Source: Prevotella sp. Rep29
GTDB lineage: Bacteria; Bacteroidota; Bacteroidia; Bacteroidales; Bacteroidaceae
NCBI RefSeq assembly: GCF_019551475.1
Contig: NZ_CP047159.1
Coordinates: 1,116,001 to 1,180,000, forward strand
Direction: 5' to 3'
DNA length: 64,000 nucleotides
Under the pieces are notes generated by a model, which saw nothing but the letters and a program-made list of their open reading frames with translations, was not told the origin of the DNA and made no database searches. Made by a program: the position numbers and the translations under genes. How positions within the stretch are numbered: the stretch's first letter is position 1; every line of letters begins with the position of its first letter. Shown here piece after piece: positions 17,747-24,988 of the stretch.

Positions 17747-18691
17747 TCAGTCGGACAAAATGCCGTTTATTAATTCAAGATGATTCAGTATTGATAACTT
17801 TTTTATATAGCCAAGCCCTGGGTAGCCATCTTCCTGGTTTGCTTTTTCAATTAACTCGTCAACAGCAGTAGTATGGGCAATACCATTACTATAGAATGGA
17901 GCTATCTTTATGGCTGCTTCATGGAATTTTCCACGAACATTGGATTGGTCAAAATTGCTATCTGATACAAAATGATGTACAAAAATCTGGTCTTCTGCCT
18001 TTTGGTATGTCAGATGAATGGCAATTGCATATGGCATCATGCCCCCCTCTATAAAGTCTTTAGGCAATGAAGTGTAGTCAGAAAAACCATATAGGCCATC
18101 AGCATTGTAATACGCGAAATCATCACTAAAGAATTCATCATCGGGTTCCGCATAATCTGCATTTCTTGACTTATTGTTAAATCTGTCTTCAAGCGAGATT
18201 AGTTGCTTGTTTAATCTAAGAAGCCTTGCCCGAGTTGATCTATTTCCATTGTTCCCATTCACGATATAAGAAACCCTTTCATTACGAAGAAAGTCCATCA
18301 AACTTTCATCATTGACATCAGCCCCATTAGGAAGTATAATCATTACTTGCTGGAGATTATTTTGATCAATATGATCGAGAAGGGCATTGGCATTTCGTCT
18401 GTATATATAAGCGGGAATCCAACCATCATGCGTACCGGCTAAAGAAGTCAGGCTTCCAAAAATGTCATTATTTACATTTGGATGTTTGAAATCTCCATCC
18501 TTAGGGTTAAGAATCATCGCAAATTGGAGCCCGCTATCCAACATGGTAGATATGGCTGTGTTAAGCCCTCCAAATTGTTGCTTTACAGGCTCTATAATGG
18601 GGACTACCTTTTCTTTGCCTTGATTTCCTGTTGCGAAATCTCGCAAAGCCAATAACTCAAACTGTTTACCTCTTAAATACGGGAAATACAT
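17747..18691 (-). CDS. sce7725 family protein
   Basis: 314 residues starting MYFPYLRGKQFELLALRDFA, the hallmark start of the sce7725 family. I see no signal peptide, membrane helix or standard catalytic motif. The middle reads like an alpha/beta barrel ('VVPIIEPVKQQFGGLN', 'FAMILNPKDGDF'). Biochemical function is unknown. Members occur beside sce7726 genes, as here: it overlaps the upstream sce7726 gene by 19 bp and is 9 bp from the RES gene. The tight packing suggests a three-component system. Confidence 0.8.
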   Translation of the reverse strand: MYFPYLRGKQFELLALRDFATGNQGKEKVVPIIEPVKQQFGGLNTAISTMLDSGLQFAMILNPKDGDFKHPNVNNDIFGSLTSLAGTHDGWIPAYIYRRNANALLDHIDQNNLQQVMIILPNGADVNDESLMDFLRNERVSYIVNGNNGNRSTRARLLRLNKQLISLEDRFNNKSRNADYAEPDDEFFSDDFAYYNADGLYGFSDYTSLPKDFIEGGMMPYAIAIHLTYQKAEDQIFVHHFVSDSNFDQSNVRGKFHEAAIKIAPFYSNGIAHTTAVDELIEKANQEDGYPGLGYIKKLSILNHLELINGILSD

Positions 18692-19572
18692 AAATCAGAC
18701 TTTTTTATTGGGTTACATAGTTGGTTAGCCAATTCGAGCCTTTGCTTTTCTGAGAGATTTAAAGAAAGACATATTTGCCTGAGTTCTTTCGGAACATCCT
18801 TCAATTTGCTTGTTACACTCTTTCTTTTCTTAATCTCATAAAGGAATAGCTCATTTAGCCTCAAGGATGGTATTTGCATAATGCGTGCTTTGCATGCATT
18901 GTACATTTGATATTCACTAACGTCAGGAAGATAACCATCAAATGATAACACGATGTCCTTGTATTCCTGTGTTCTCAGACATCCCATTAGAATTTCGGAA
19001 TCGAGTTCTGAATTCTTAACAGCAGGTCTGTATTCATTTAATTTTATTCTCCCTCTATCATAAAATAACTCTATGATGCCTATAGTTGGTTCAACAATAC
19101 TCTCATAATAACCTAAATCTTCAGAAGCAACAACAATATAACATTTGTTGAATACTTTCTTATAATCTCCCATCTGTTTGGAAAGCCTTCTTGATGTATC
19201 GAACTGGGTCTTAATTTCAAAAGCTTTACTCTCTCCATTCATCATGGCAAAGTCGACGATAGAGTTGCCTATCCGAAATTCATTGAATGCTATGGTGTTT
19301 TTTGTACCATACTTCTTCAACAAGAGTTGATTTATAATTTCGTTCTTGTATACATACTCGCATCTATAAAATCTCGCAATATACTTATATAGGTATAGAA
19401 GATAGTCAGAATATGATTCAATACCTCTCTGATACTGGTCATACGTTGAATATAGCCAATTCAAATGAGAGAAATCGTTATAGTTGATAATATCTGAAAA
19501 CACCTTTCGAGTAAAGACTGAAGAATAGCTTCTCAATCTTTCGCCCTGTACGTATGGTGTAGTCTTATTCAT
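18673..19572 (-). CDS. sce7726 family protein, PD-(D/E)XK nuclease-like
   Basis: 299 residues from ATG 19572 (a longer frame starts at 19710, but the promoter lies between). The centre has a PD-(D/E)XK pattern: Glu 78 in 'KNEIINQLL', Asp 107 in 'NSIVDFAMM', then Glu 119-x-Lys 121 in 'KAFEIKTQFD'. This suggests a nuclease or nuclease-derived DNA-binding fold. It is the first gene of the leftward RES operon. The C-terminus is basic and ends in a short overlap with sce7725. The nuclease idea is mine, from the motif spacing. Confidence 0.78.
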   Translation of the reverse strand: MNKTTPYVQGERLRSYSSVFTRKVFSDIINYNDFSHLNWLYSTYDQYQRGIESYSDYLLYLYKYIARFYRCEYVYKNEIINQLLLKKYGTKNTIAFNEFRIGNSIVDFAMMNGESKAFEIKTQFDTSRRLSKQMGDYKKVFNKCYIVVASEDLGYYESIVEPTIGIIELFYDRGRIKLNEYRPAVKNSELDSEILMGCLRTQEYKDIVLSFDGYLPDVSEYQMYNACKARIMQIPSLRLNELFLYEIKKRKSVTSKLKDVPKELRQICLSLNLSEKQRLELANQLCNPIKKSDLCISRI

Positions 19573-19595
19573 ACATGATATTGCAATAATCTGTG

Positions 19596-19685
19596 CAAAA
19601 ATAATGTTTTTTCTTGAAAATAGCAACGATTTTTGAAGTTTTTTCGCAAAAACGTGCACAATGTGCCAACTTTTTTGTATTTTTG
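19596..19685. promoter_or_regulatory. Divergent -7 elements of the cargo cassette
   Basis: Minus strand TATTTTTG (19596-19603, reverse complement) is placed for the sce7726-sce7725-RES operon, 23 bp before ATG 19572. Plus strand TATTTTTG (19678-19685) is only 6 bp before ATG 19692, so that mRNA would be almost leaderless. The two octamers are identical. Confidence 0.6.
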
Positions 19686-19691
19686 CATCAT

Positions 19692-20567
19692 ATGTTGACG
19701 CCATACACATCTATAAAAACTAAGCAAGATGTCATTCTTCTATTGAATGACAATAATTTTGTGCTGTCGTTGTGTGACAATCTGACATTTCTGATGAGAA
19801 AGTCTATCAGTCCCAATGATGATGACTATATTTGTTGTCAAAGAGAACAAGCTCCAATTCTTGGTCTGTATGTAAAAATTTACAAGTTCTGGAAGGAATG
19901 TATAGATGTTAACAAGCGTGGAGAGTTTGGCGTATACATTGTCTATGAACGCATCTTATATGAGGCATTTACAAAAATGGTCTATCTAATCGTAAATGGT
20001 AAGGAAGCATTGGATGACTTTAGGCTAGCCTCATACAAAAATCGAATCAACGTATATAACAAAACAGAAAAGAAAGTTGATGGAGTTAATCTTGTTCGAA
20101 ACACAAAGTTTTTAGACGATTTGAAAGCTGACGGTTTTACTATTGAGGACTTAAAGTCTATCCATCCAAAGAACTTCAAAACAATACTGAATCTTGTCGA
20201 TCAAACTTATACACAGGAAGAAAAGGATTTGATTTACACTTTAGAATATGGACTTTCATCTGATGCTATTCATTCTGACTGGGGTGAGCTACGTCAAATT
20301 CACCTAAATGATATTGGGGATGGAATGATGGTACCGAATATAGACGAACGAGTATATAATCATTATCGCATTATACTTCCTATAGCAGACATCATCACAC
20401 TGGCAATACAAGCGTTCATTCCATACATAAATGAAACCAAAGCTGTTGTCATTGCAGGCGACGCTTTGGTTTCAATGGCCGAAGACATCCAACGTGTCCT
20501 TCGACTGATTTTTGAACACATCAAAGACGAATATGAAAATATCCCCGATGCGTTTATGACGAAATAA
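19692..20567 (+). CDS. Hypothetical protein, DUF5677-like
   Basis: 292 residues, soluble and largely helical. The region 'YERILYEAFTKMVYLIVNG' and the conserved-looking 'SSDAIHSDWGELRQIH' resemble DUF5677 proteins, which often sit in defence islands. I cannot name an activity. It is divergent from the sce7726 operon and inside the inverted-repeat cassette, so it may be part of the same system. AT-rich like its neighbours. The ATG at 19692 fits the promoter; an upstream in-frame ATG (19614) lies before the -7 element. Confidence 0.6.
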   Translation: MLTPYTSIKTKQDVILLLNDNNFVLSLCDNLTFLMRKSISPNDDDYICCQREQAPILGLYVKIYKFWKECIDVNKRGEFGVYIVYERILYEAFTKMVYLIVNGKEALDDFRLASYKNRINVYNKTEKKVDGVNLVRNTKFLDDLKADGFTIEDLKSIHPKNFKTILNLVDQTYTQEEKDLIYTLEYGLSSDAIHSDWGELRQIHLNDIGDGMMVPNIDERVYNHYRIILPIADIITLAIQAFIPYINETKAVVIAGDALVSMAEDIQRVLRLIFEHIKDEYENIPDAFMTK

Positions 20568-20608
20568 GAAATGTGTTAGTGGCTATCCATTAGTATCATT
20601 ATGTATTC

Positions 20609-20896
20609 TTATTTCTTGACGCTATTTCTAATGTCGTCAATTGCCTCTCCGATACATCCTCCAAACAGGGTGAATAAACCGCCAAAGAAAGAACTGGCTC
20701 CAAATATTGCTGCGTCAGCTTTATCATTACTTAAAGATGCAAGAAACGCTATTACTCCAATTACGATAAACAATCCTCCAAGCCATTTGTAAATTGTTGA
20801 AACTTTACCAAGAAGTGTAGAACCAATGGTTTGATTGCTTGCAGTTGATGCTTGTTCTTTTTGTTGGTTTTCCAACATGTTTTCTAAATTACCCAT
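20609..20896 (-). CDS. Small membrane protein
   Basis: 95 residues: a polar Gln-rich N-terminus (1-30), then two hydrophobic segments ('WLGGLFIVIGVIAFLASL' and 'AAIFGASSFFGGLFTLFGG') separated by a short charged loop. Both ends are probably cytoplasmic. It lies 2 bp downstream of the next gene on the same strand, so the two are co-transcribed. Function unknown. Confidence 0.65.
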   Translation of the reverse strand: MGNLENMLENQQKEQASTASNQTIGSTLLGKVSTIYKWLGGLFIVIGVIAFLASLSNDKADAAIFGASSFFGGLFTLFGGCIGEAIDDIRNSVKK

Positions 20897-20898
20897 AC

Positions 20899-21834
20899 TT
20901 AAAGTTTTTTGTAAAATTTATATAATGAATAAGTCAAAACTACATACTCAGCAAAATAAAGTAAAACCACATCGTCTGCTTCATTCCATAAGCCAAAGCC
21001 TCTATAATGTGCAAACATAGTATTAGCTCCATACATGACACCAAACCCAATCATGGAAAGAATAGCAGGAATACACACTCCACTGAGAGCCATCTTAGAT
21101 CTCTTAAGAAGGTAACCAAAATATGATGCCATAATAATACCTGCTAAGAAAACCCAATTTGTTGAGAAACTGAAGATATTTCGGCAAGCAGCGTATAAGG
21201 GATACTCTTCAGGTGTGAAATCATATTCTGAAATTATTCCATATCCGAATTTTCCACTTTTTGGTTGGTCACAAAATTCATAGATGATACCTATAACAGC
21301 GACAAATAGTATAAAGGCAGATGCAATTGCCGCTCCCAATGATATGTATCGAGTAATTATGTCCGTTGTGTCTAAAGCAGATGAGAGAAAAAGAAAGATT
21401 AGTGAAATAATGAGTAAATAGAAACTAAGACAGAGAAGTGTATTGGTATCAAAAGAATAACTATAACCATTCCACATTCTCGGCAATATGGTCAATATAA
21501 TGATTCCAAGAAACACTCTTGTCGATACTTCGCCAGCCTTTATTATTGCATATACGATTGGGCCTACAACTATAACTAAAAGTATCAAAGCGTTTATGAT
21601 ATTGTCATAATATAAGTCAAGAACTGAATAAGTGGAATTGAGGCATACGGAAACACATAAAGCTCGAACTACAATCGAGTCTTTTACACAGAAGAAAGAA
21701 ATTACCGATAAAATGGCCAAAATTACATGCGCTGTACTAAAACCATATGAAGGCATAGATAGCAATACTGCAACAGAAGAGAAAAAGCACAATTCTGCTT
21801 GATTCTTCAATGGAAATAATTGTTTGATATTCAT
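20899..21834 (-). CDS. Polytopic membrane protein of unknown function
   Basis: 311 residues with about nine or ten hydrophobic helices and only short loops. The one longer loop (about residues 195-220, 'DQPKSGKFGYGIISEYDF') is probably extracytoplasmic. No transporter signature is recognised. It is expressed leftward, with a long leader containing a strongly structured RNA (21865-22032), and is followed by the small membrane protein gene. Located at the right edge of the cargo cassette. It could be an abortive-infection membrane effector, but nothing in the sequence proves this. Confidence 0.65.
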   Translation of the reverse strand: MNIKQLFPLKNQAELCFFSSVAVLLSMPSYGFSTAHVILAILSVISFFCVKDSIVVRALCVSVCLNSTYSVLDLYYDNIINALILLVIVVGPIVYAIIKAGEVSTRVFLGIIILTILPRMWNGYSYSFDTNTLLCLSFYLLIISLIFLFLSSALDTTDIITRYISLGAAIASAFILFVAVIGIIYEFCDQPKSGKFGYGIISEYDFTPEEYPLYAACRNIFSFSTNWVFLAGIIMASYFGYLLKRSKMALSGVCIPAILSMIGFGVMYGANTMFAHYRGFGLWNEADDVVLLYFAEYVVLTYSLYKFYKKL

Positions 21835-21864
21835 ATATGATTATTTTAAAATTTCCACATAAAG

Positions 21865-22032
21865 AGGCGCAGACTTTCGCCATACGCCGCACGGTTCACC
21901 ACAAACCACATAGAAATATGGGAAATCTGCGCCCTATACGGGGCAGCTCCTATATTCTATGTTCGCTCGTAGCAAGTACGGTGGTGATTGTGCGGCTATC
22001 GAGCTTTATGTCTTTGCGCTCCTATCGGATTG
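21865..22032 (-). ncRNA. Candidate structured RNA or regulatory leader
   Basis: Read on the minus strand, two nested long-range helices close the region. The outer one pairs GAGCGCAaaGAC (22010-22021) with GTCTGCGCCTC (21865-21875). The inner one pairs GCCGCAC and CACCAC (21990-21996, 21981-21986) with GTGGTG and GTGCGGC (21898-21903, 21887-21893). Smaller hairpins (around CCCATA/TATGTGG and GCCC/GGGGC) fill the centre. A promoter -7 ends 7 bp upstream. It could be an independent RNA or the 5' leader of the membrane-protein gene. I cannot assign it to a named family. Confidence 0.5.
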
Positions 22033-22038
22033 CGAGTG

Positions 22039-22046
22039 CAAAAATA
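22039..22046 (-). promoter_or_regulatory. -7 element for the structured RNA / membrane-protein gene
   Basis: TATTTTTG on the minus strand (CAAAAATA on the plus strand). It gives a leader near 200 nt before ATG 21834, unusually long for this genome. Confidence 0.5.
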
Positions 22047-22154
22047 ACAAATAATTTCGAGATTATGACTAAAATGAAGAAAAAAAATGAAATTAGTGTT
22101 TTTGCGGCTATACAAGTAGGAATTAATGAAGAACCGACAATGTTATAAGGCATA

Positions 22155-22241
22155 CATTTCCCATGAAGGGTGTAGCCTAATACGCACTTTTCTGTGGAGT
22201 ACCACACAAAGATGCTTGTCTGCTTTCGAATAAGCAAGCTC
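22155..22241. repeat. Right inverted repeat of the cargo cassette
   Basis: Reverse-complement partner of 16609-16699, with perfect 18-bp core GTAGCCTAATACGCACTT at 22170-22187. An additional stem TGTCTGC (22217-22223) / GCAGACA (22243-22249) is present only on this side. Confidence 0.8.
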
Positions 22242-22324
22242 GGCAGACATTAGGCTTTTGTTTCCCTGAATTGTTATTTCACAACAAGGAATTATCAGAA
22301 TGAGTTTATCTGGAGATCATGGCC

Positions 22325-22332
22325 TACCTTTG
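22325..22332 (+). promoter_or_regulatory. -7 element for the HTH gene pair
   Basis: TACCTTTG, 27 bp before ATG 22360. No clear -33 TTTG at the usual distance, so it may need an activator. Confidence 0.5.
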
Positions 22333-22359
22333 CACGCAAAATTCAAAAACTAAACAGAC

Positions 22360-22680
22360 ATGGAAGTAGTATCAATTGAGCGCAGTACCTACGAGGAGCT
22401 GCTGACGAGCTTCAACAGTTTCGTCACAAAGATGAAGGAGATGGCCAGTAGAGGCACAGACAAAGGGTTAGGTAACTGGCTTGACAACCAAGACGTGTGC
22501 CAGATGCTGAACATCAGCCCAAGAACATTACAAACTTTACGAGACAACGGAACATTGGCCTATTCTCAAATCAATCGTAAGGTATATTACAAGCCTGAGG
22601 ATGTGGAGAGTATTCTTCATGTTGTGGCAGGTAGAGATAAGGATAGCAAGATGTGTAACCTCAAAACGGAGTGCCTATGA
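22360..22680 (+). CDS. Helix-turn-helix protein, excisionase (Xis/MerR-like) type 1
   Basis: 106 residues. A coiled N-terminus (1-40) precedes a winged HTH: 'NQDVCQMLNISPRTLQTLRD' is the helix-turn-helix and 'QINRKVYYKPEDVESIL' the wing and final helix. Such proteins accompany tyrosine recombinases on Bacteroidetes integrative elements and act as excision or directionality factors or as regulators. It overlaps the next gene (ATGA) and faces the recombinase gene. Confidence 0.82.
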   Translation: MEVVSIERSTYEELLTSFNSFVTKMKEMASRGTDKGLGNWLDNQDVCQMLNISPRTLQTLRDNGTLAYSQINRKVYYKPEDVESILHVVAGRDKDSKMCNLKTECL

Positions 22681-22973
22681 ACGAACTGATAATGCCTCAT
22701 AACGTCAGCGTAAAGAATGCGTTGGAGAACATGAAAGAGGTGCTTGCCCTATACAAGAAGGTGATAGGCAATTATCGCCCATTGCTTGATGGTGAACGCT
22801 ACCTGACAGACAGAGAGGTGGCACAGATCCTGAAGGTCAGCAGACGAACGCTACAGGAATACCGAAATGATGGTTTACTACCTTATATATTATTAGGTGG
22901 CAAGGTGCTATATCGTGAGAGTGACTTGGAAAGGGTTCTGGAAAGTTGCTATCACCCTGCGTATATACGATAG
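22677..22973 (+). CDS. Helix-turn-helix protein, excisionase (Xis/MerR-like) type 2
   Basis: 98 residues with the same plan as its upstream neighbour ('TDREVAQILKVSRRTLQEYR' as HTH, 'LLGGKVLYRESDLERVLE' as wing). The pair looks like an old tandem duplication that has diverged. Start ATG 22677 overlaps the preceding TGA, so the two are translationally coupled. A hairpin terminator separates it from the convergent recombinase gene. Confidence 0.82.
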   Translation: MNELIMPHNVSVKNALENMKEVLALYKKVIGNYRPLLDGERYLTDREVAQILKVSRRTLQEYRNDGLLPYILLGGKVLYRESDLERVLESCYHPAYIR

Positions 22974-23020
22974 GGAAAAAGAAAGATCCGTCAGTGGCTT
23001 GTGTGCTGAGGGAATATAAT

Positions 23021-23065
23021 GCAGAAAGACGGATGACAGACTTCGCTAATCATTCGTCTTTCTGC
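23021..23065. terminator. Hairpin between HTH pair and recombinase
   Basis: Stem GCAGAAAGACGgAT (23021-23034) with ATtCGTCTTTCTGC (23052-23065), loop about 18 nt. There is no long T-run, so termination may be modest. It serves both convergent units. Confidence 0.6.
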
Positions 23066-23092
23066 TTTGAAGTATTTATGCGTCGTTAGTGG

Positions 23093-24313
23093 TTATGCTC
23101 TCTTTATATCCTTGAATGAGGCATTGAGCTTATTGCCGAGCATCGTCAAGTCATTGTCGAGTTTCTGGCTCGTGATTTTGGCATAAATCTGGGTGGTCAC
23201 GATGTTAGTATGTCCCAATACGCGACTCACGCTCTCAATAGGCATTCCTTTTGAAAGCGCTAAGGTTGCGAATGAGTGACGTCCGCAATGGTAGGATATG
23301 GCTTTCTCTATGCCACAAGCTGACATCACCGTTTTCAGTTTCTTGCACATTGACCAGTAGTTCATCTTGCCGAACACCAGTTTGTCTTCCTGTAGGTGTT
23401 TGTAGCGGTCGATAATCTGCAAGGGTACCTCCATCAGCTTCACTTGAAAGGGAATGTTGGTCTTATGTCGCTTGCTGATAATCCACTTGTCACCGTTGAT
23501 GTCCACGATGTTGGCCGTCGTCAGGTTCTTCACGTCGATGAACGAAAGGGCAGTGAAGCACACGAATACAAAGATGTCACGCACGAAGGCGAGACTGTCG
23601 TCGTCGAACTCATGGGTCACGACAGCCTTCAGTTCTTCCTCGGTCAGAAACTCCCTTTCCTTACAGTTCGGGCTGATGTGGAACTGCGCGAACGGGTTAC
23701 GGGGAATCTTGCCGTTATAGTGCGCTCTCAGAACAACACCTTTCAGCCACATACATCGCTGCCAGATAGTGCCGTTGGCCAGTCCACGGTCTGTACTGAG
23801 GTAGGCGGCAAAGTCTTTGATGAACTCTGGTGTTAGTTCCAACATCGACATGTCTGTGCGACGGTAGTGCGACTGAATGAACTCTGCCACATCCTTCCGC
23901 GAACGCTCCATAGCCCAAAGCGTGCTTGCAGCCCTGTCCTTGCCCACACGTTTCTTCTGATTGTCGATGTCCTTGTCGAAAGCACTCAATAATGTCTCGT
24001 ACTCGCTTCCAAATCCCTGATAGGAGTTGCGCACCATCTCTGCCGTCACGAAAGCCTCACGGTCAGAAAGATGCTGATAATGTTTGATAATCTGTGCCTT
24101 GATGTTATTCAGTTCGCGGTTGATCTGCAAAGCCTCCTTGCTACGGCCTTTGGCACAATTGCCCTTTACATCCCACATGTCAAGCGGAATCGTCTTCTTA
24201 CAGCTGAACTGCGACTGAGTCCCATTAATCGTCACCCTGCCCATCACAGGCACAACACCGTTCTTCTCCTTACTCTTGTTCACATAGAACAGAATGTTAA
24301 AAGTACTTCTCAT
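23093..24313 (-). CDS. Site-specific tyrosine recombinase/integrase
   Basis: 407 residues. An Arm-DNA-binding N-terminus (1-90) and SAM-like core-binding domain (about 105-200) precede the catalytic domain: the first catalytic Arg region is altered ('FVCFTALSFIDVKNL', with no clear R at the usual place), then Lys in 'ISKRHKTNIPFQV', the box 'HCGRHSFATLAL' (HxxR), 'LGHTNIVTTQIYAKI' (H and nucleophile Tyr). This form with a variant first Arg is common in Bacteroidetes conjugative-transposon integrases. A real AAGGAG Shine-Dalgarno precedes ATG 24313, unusual for this genome. It lies 176 bp from the putative attR. Confidence 0.9.
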   Translation of the reverse strand: MRSTFNILFYVNKSKEKNGVVPVMGRVTINGTQSQFSCKKTIPLDMWDVKGNCAKGRSKEALQINRELNNIKAQIIKHYQHLSDREAFVTAEMVRNSYQGFGSEYETLLSAFDKDIDNQKKRVGKDRAASTLWAMERSRKDVAEFIQSHYRRTDMSMLELTPEFIKDFAAYLSTDRGLANGTIWQRCMWLKGVVLRAHYNGKIPRNPFAQFHISPNCKEREFLTEEELKAVVTHEFDDDSLAFVRDIFVFVCFTALSFIDVKNLTTANIVDINGDKWIISKRHKTNIPFQVKLMEVPLQIIDRYKHLQEDKLVFGKMNYWSMCKKLKTVMSACGIEKAISYHCGRHSFATLALSKGMPIESVSRVLGHTNIVTTQIYAKITSQKLDNDLTMLGNKLNASFKDIKRA

Positions 24314-24488
24314 GTTTCTTACTCCTTTTTTAATTTTGGCTGCAAAACTACTGTTTCTTTTGGCATCCATCGCTATGCAAAATGTAGCAGTTTGCGGAAT
24401 AAGAAACTGGAAGTGAACGGATGGTGAAAGGTACGCCATTCTGCCCCGATTTGCTTAGTCGATTAACCTGCATCAGAACCCTAATTTT

Positions 24489-24507
24489 GGGTTACGATTT
24501 GGCAACC
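24489..24507. other. Putative attR
   Basis: Direct repeat of 16447-16465 with one mismatch, located just upstream of the recombinase gene. The 24314-24679 gap holds this site, a -7 element TAACTTTG (24643-24650) and no gene that I can support. Confidence 0.5.
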
Positions 24508-24679
24508 TAACTCCTTCACCAATCCTCCCTAATTTGCTTTTAGCCCCAAATTGAACTTCTTCATTCTTCCCCGTCTTGCCTTTATTTTAGGCCGAACTGC
24601 GTTAATCTTCCAAAATCGCTTCGCTTTTACAAGCTTTTTTCGTAACTTTGCAGTGTTCCAATTTGCGCACAAAACGCAG

Positions 24680-24940
24680 ATGGGACAACTACATATTGGA
24701 AAAGCGTCATTGATGCTTTGTTTTTGGCAACTCAAAATTACCACAGAAAAGACCAGTCAAGAACATTGCGGAGGTGAATGCTACGGGTGTAGTATATACT
24801 CCCCGGAGTGTGCCGAGGGCAAACTGTGTCCTCACGCACACTTTTGGGATGCATATATACTTACCAGCGTGGGTATTCAAGACTCTGTTTCGTTCACTGG
24901 TCAGGTTGTGGTAAACCTTGAGTTGCGGGCGAGCAGATGA
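24680..24940 (+). CDS. Small Cys/His-rich hypothetical protein (doubtful)
   Basis: 86 codons from an ATG about 30 bp after a good -7 element (TAACTTTG, 24643-24650). The middle has clustered metal-ligand residues: 'CGGECYGCSIYSPEC', 'CPHAHFWD'. It matches no family I know and its codon use is not convincing. It lies between the island's right end and the restriction-modification gene. It may instead be a non-coding, palindrome-rich stretch, since AGTATATACT and GTGTCCTCACGCACAC can fold. Confidence 0.35.
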   Translation: MGQLHIGKASLMLCFWQLKITTEKTSQEHCGGECYGCSIYSPECAEGKLCPHAHFWDAYILTSVGIQDSVSFTGQVVVNLELRASR

Positions 24941-24988
24941 GGATACCCCGTTTTTCGTTTATGTAGCAAACAAGGTAAAAAACAGCTG

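Larger units (their letters stand above)
16447..24507. mobile_element. 8-kb integrated island with tyrosine recombinase
   Basis: Bounded by direct repeats GGGTTACGAATTGGCAACC (16447-16465) and GGGTTACGATTTGGCAACC (24489-24507), 18 of 19 bases identical. It contains a tyrosine recombinase near the right end, two excisionase-like HTH genes, and a cargo of six genes plus an RNA. The coding sequence is clearly more AT-rich than the flanking housekeeping genes. No mobilisation or conjugation genes are seen, so it is either mobilised in trans or has lost transfer functions. The boundaries are inferred from the repeats only. Confidence 0.6.
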
